The notes under the pieces were generated by a model. The model was not told the DNA's origin, did no database searches, and saw nothing but the letters and a program-made list of their open reading frames with translations. The translations under genes were made by a program, and so were the position numbers. Shown piece by piece: positions 62,243 to 64,000 of a DNA stretch of 64,000 nucleotides. Position 1 is the stretch's first letter. Each line of letters opens with the position of its first letter. This DNA comes from Fen-1258 sp947085815 (GTDB lineage: Bacteria > Bacteroidota > Ignavibacteria > Ignavibacteriales > Melioribacteraceae). Where the stretch lies: contig CAMTXU010000012.1 of the NCBI GenBank assembly GCA_947085815.1, forward strand, positions 1 to 64,000. Reading direction: 5' to 3'.

Positions 62243-64000
62243 TTATTTTATATAAAACGCGCTGGCAGGAATAACTCTTCTGCTAAAACCGGGACCCGCG
62301 TATTCCAATTTTAAGGATTGATCTCCACTCCCCTCAAAATAAAAAATCTTCACCGGATGTTTTCCTTTTGAAAGATCAATCGCAGCGTTTACTTCTTTGC
62401 TTCGGTGTGCCCCGTCGTTATTAATCAATTCGGAATTGTTGATGAATAGTTTACTTCCATCATCGGAAGTGAGAAAGAAAGAGTACGCCCCCGGTTCATC
62501 AATTTTGATATAACCGCTATAGGTAATACCGAAAAAATCTTCTCGCGGTTGAATGTTGAGTAGTAGAGTTTGATAAACTGTACCGCTTCTCAACGGCGTA
62601 AGAGAACTGAAGTCCGGAATCTTCTGCCAATTGCCTTCGTAATAGTTGTAGTTTAGTCCGTTCTTCGTTGAGTCGATGAAACTTATCATTAGAGAGGAAG
62701 TCGCACTTGTTTTACCGTTTTTCAAAAAAGTCTTTGCCTTGAGAATGGTCGGTTTCTTTATCATTAATGGTTGTAAATACTTATGGGACGTGGTCGTCGG
62801 TTCCGCTCCATCGGTAGTATAATAAACGGTTGAATGGCTTACCGGCTTTATCATAGTCAGTTGCTGATTTTTAGAGACTATCAGTTCACCGTTTTCAGGT
62901 AGAGGAGAAGGAATGCGAAAATTATATTTCTTATTGGAGAGGATGTCATAGTGTTTCTTCATACGCAGAGAAAAGTCTTCATAGTTTCTTGATGATCTTG
63001 TAGACCAGACAATCTCACTAAGAGCGCATAGTCTTGGAAGCAGCATGTATTCAACATATTCCGTCGCTTCCATATACTCGGTCCAAACATTTGCTTGAGC
63101 ACCCATAATATATTTTGATTCTTCATTATTCAACGCAGCGGGGATAGGCTCGTACGAATAAACTTTTTCTAAATTAGTGTAACCGCCAATAGCTTTTGGT
63201 TCTCCGCTTAACGCCTGGTAATGATCAAAATAGCAATGCGTGCCCGGACTCATAACAACATTATGATTTGCTTTCGCGGCTGCAATGCCTCCGTCAATTC
63301 CGCGCCAGCTCATTACTGCCGCATTAGGCGCGAGCCCTCCTTCAAGAATTTCATCCCAGCCTATAATTTTTTTTCCTTTCGAATTTAGAAACTTCTCAAT
63401 TCGTTGAATAAAATAGCTTTGCAACCCATGTTCATCTTTCAAATCAAGAACTTTAATTCTCGCTTGACATTTTTCGCAGGCTTTCCATCTAGTTTTAGGA
63501 ACCTCATCACCGCCTATATGAATATATTCGCCGGGGAAAAGAGTTGTTACTTCATTTAAAACATTTTCGAGAAAATCAAAAACTTTATCATTCCCTGCAC
63601 AATAGACATCATCAAAAACTCCCCATTTTGTCCCAACATCAAACGGTCCGCCTGTACATGACAGTTCCGGATGCGCAGCCAGAGCTGCAAGTGCATGTCC
63701 CGGCATTTCAATTTCCGGAACGACGGTAATAAATTTTTCTCTGGCATAAGCAACAACTTCCTGGATATGATCTTGAGTGTAAAATCCACCGTATGGTTTT
63801 CCGTCTCCCATGGTTTCTTTGCGCCATGCGCCAACTCCGGTTAATTTGGGATATTGTTTAATTTCTATCCGCCAGCCCTGATCTTCGGTTAAATGCCAAT
63901 GAAATGTATTTAACTTATACATGGCAAGTAGATCAATGTATTTTTTGATAAACTCAACCGGAAAAAGATGACGTCCGACATCAAGATGAATTCCTCTCCA
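62243..64000 (-). CDS. GH20 beta-N-acetylhexosaminidase, 5' end beyond the window
   Basis: The reading frame is open to base 64000, so the listed ATG at 63922 is internal and the protein continues (GIHLDVGRHLFPVEFIKKYI precedes it). Catalytic pair Asp-Glu in HIGGDEVPKTRW, and the preceding VVPEIEMPGHALAALAA. After the catalytic domain comes a chitobiase-type C-terminal domain (YYTTDGAEPTTT), then a PA14 domain (SFFLTSDDGSKLFINN) that may bind sugar. Removes terminal GlcNAc/GalNAc. Stops 60 bases before the GH92 start on the same strand. Confidence 0.95.
   Translation of the reverse strand, partial: WRGIHLDVGRHLFPVEFIKKYIDLLAMYKLNTFHWHLTEDQGWRIEIKQYPKLTGVGAWRKETMGDGKPYGGFYTQDHIQEVVAYAREKFITVVPEIEMPGHALAALAAHPELSCTGGPFDVGTKWGVFDDVYCAGNDKVFDFLENVLNEVTTLFPGEYIHIGGDEVPKTRWKACEKCQARIKVLDLKDEHGLQSYFIQRIEKFLNSKGKKIIGWDEILEGGLAPNAAVMSWRGIDGGIAAAKANHNVVMSPGTHCYFDHYQALSGEPKAIGGYTNLEKVYSYEPIPAALNNEESKYIMGAQANVWTEYMEATEYVEYMLLPRLCALSEIVWSTRSSRNYEDFSLRMKKHYDILSNKKYNFRIPSPLPENGELIVSKNQQLTMIKPVSHSTVYYTTDGAEPTTTSHKYLQPLMIKKPTILKAKTFLKNGKTSATSSLMISFIDSTKNGLNYNYYEGNWQKIPDFSSLTPLRSGTVYQTLLLNIQPREDFFGITYSGYIKIDEPGAYSFFLTSDDGSKLFINNSELINNDGAHRSKEVNAAIDLSKGKHPVKIFYFEGSGDQSLKLEYAGPGFSRRVIPASAFYIK

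Overview
The window is AT-rich and bacterial, and looks like a member of the Ignavibacteria / Bacteroidota-Chlorobi group. Supporting signs are a type IX secretion C-terminal sorting domain of the EQNYPNPYNPTT type (11552-12172), a cluster of glycan hydrolases with lipoprotein or Sec signals, and an ExbB-ExbD-ExbD-TonB-PstS-TPR operon. I saw no rRNA, tRNA or CRISPR array. Genus and species cannot be fixed from this sequence.

Layout. 1-5.7 kb: a broken DUF3800 gene, a large single-chain restriction-modification protein, an ECF sigma / anti-sigma pair and an AlkA-type glycosylase. 5.7-11.5 kb: a CRP-GAF-kinase-like regulator whose phospho-acceptor His is replaced, then miaA, a glycosyltransferase and prfA. 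11.5-15.7 kb: a secreted-protein locus with a T9SS-sorted protein, a five-times repeated 222-bp domain interrupted by a nonsense codon, and an HExxH protein with no good start codon. 15.9-22.8 kb: a glycosylasparaginase and a full pseudaminic acid pathway (pseB, C, G-H fusion, I, F). Between pseB and pseC sits a four-helix-bundle (S23/IVP) gene flanked by inverted heptamer repeats. 23-34.2 kb: an AbgT transporter and a surface polysaccharide block (three glycosyltransferases, a carbohydrate-biosynthesis protein, a flippase and a YfhO protein). 34.4-39.4 kb: small zinc-ribbon-like proteins, a BtuF-like lipoprotein, an EamA transporter, a half-size TauE protein and an M1 peptidase, with two fold-back elements. 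39.6-48.5 kb: a sensor kinase / sigma-54 regulator pair followed by the Exb/TonB/PstS/TPR operon and pyrophosphatase. 48.5-55.4 kb: transporters (APC, ABC membrane domain, Kup), two tiny membrane proteins, and a two-gene remnant with matching poly-A frameshifts. 55.7-64 kb: a lipoprotein and a glycan-degradation cluster (GH97 remnant, NagX-like acyltransferase, metallophosphoesterase, GH92, GH20 running off the end).

How it fits together. Pse genes, flippase, YfhO and glycosyltransferases suggest assembly of a pseudaminic-acid-containing surface glycan. GH92, GH20, the NagX-like protein and the exported glycosylasparaginase could together dismantle N-glycans; that link is inference. Broken genes and fold-back repeats are frequent. 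Several breaks are single-nucleotide changes in homopolymers, so sequencing error must be excluded before biology is read into them.

The best candidate for something unusual is the 453-bp S23-gene element at 21301-21753. It resembles the intervening sequences known from 23S rRNA genes but lies between two protein-coding genes of one operon, and its ends supply the last codons of pseB and the first codons of pseC.
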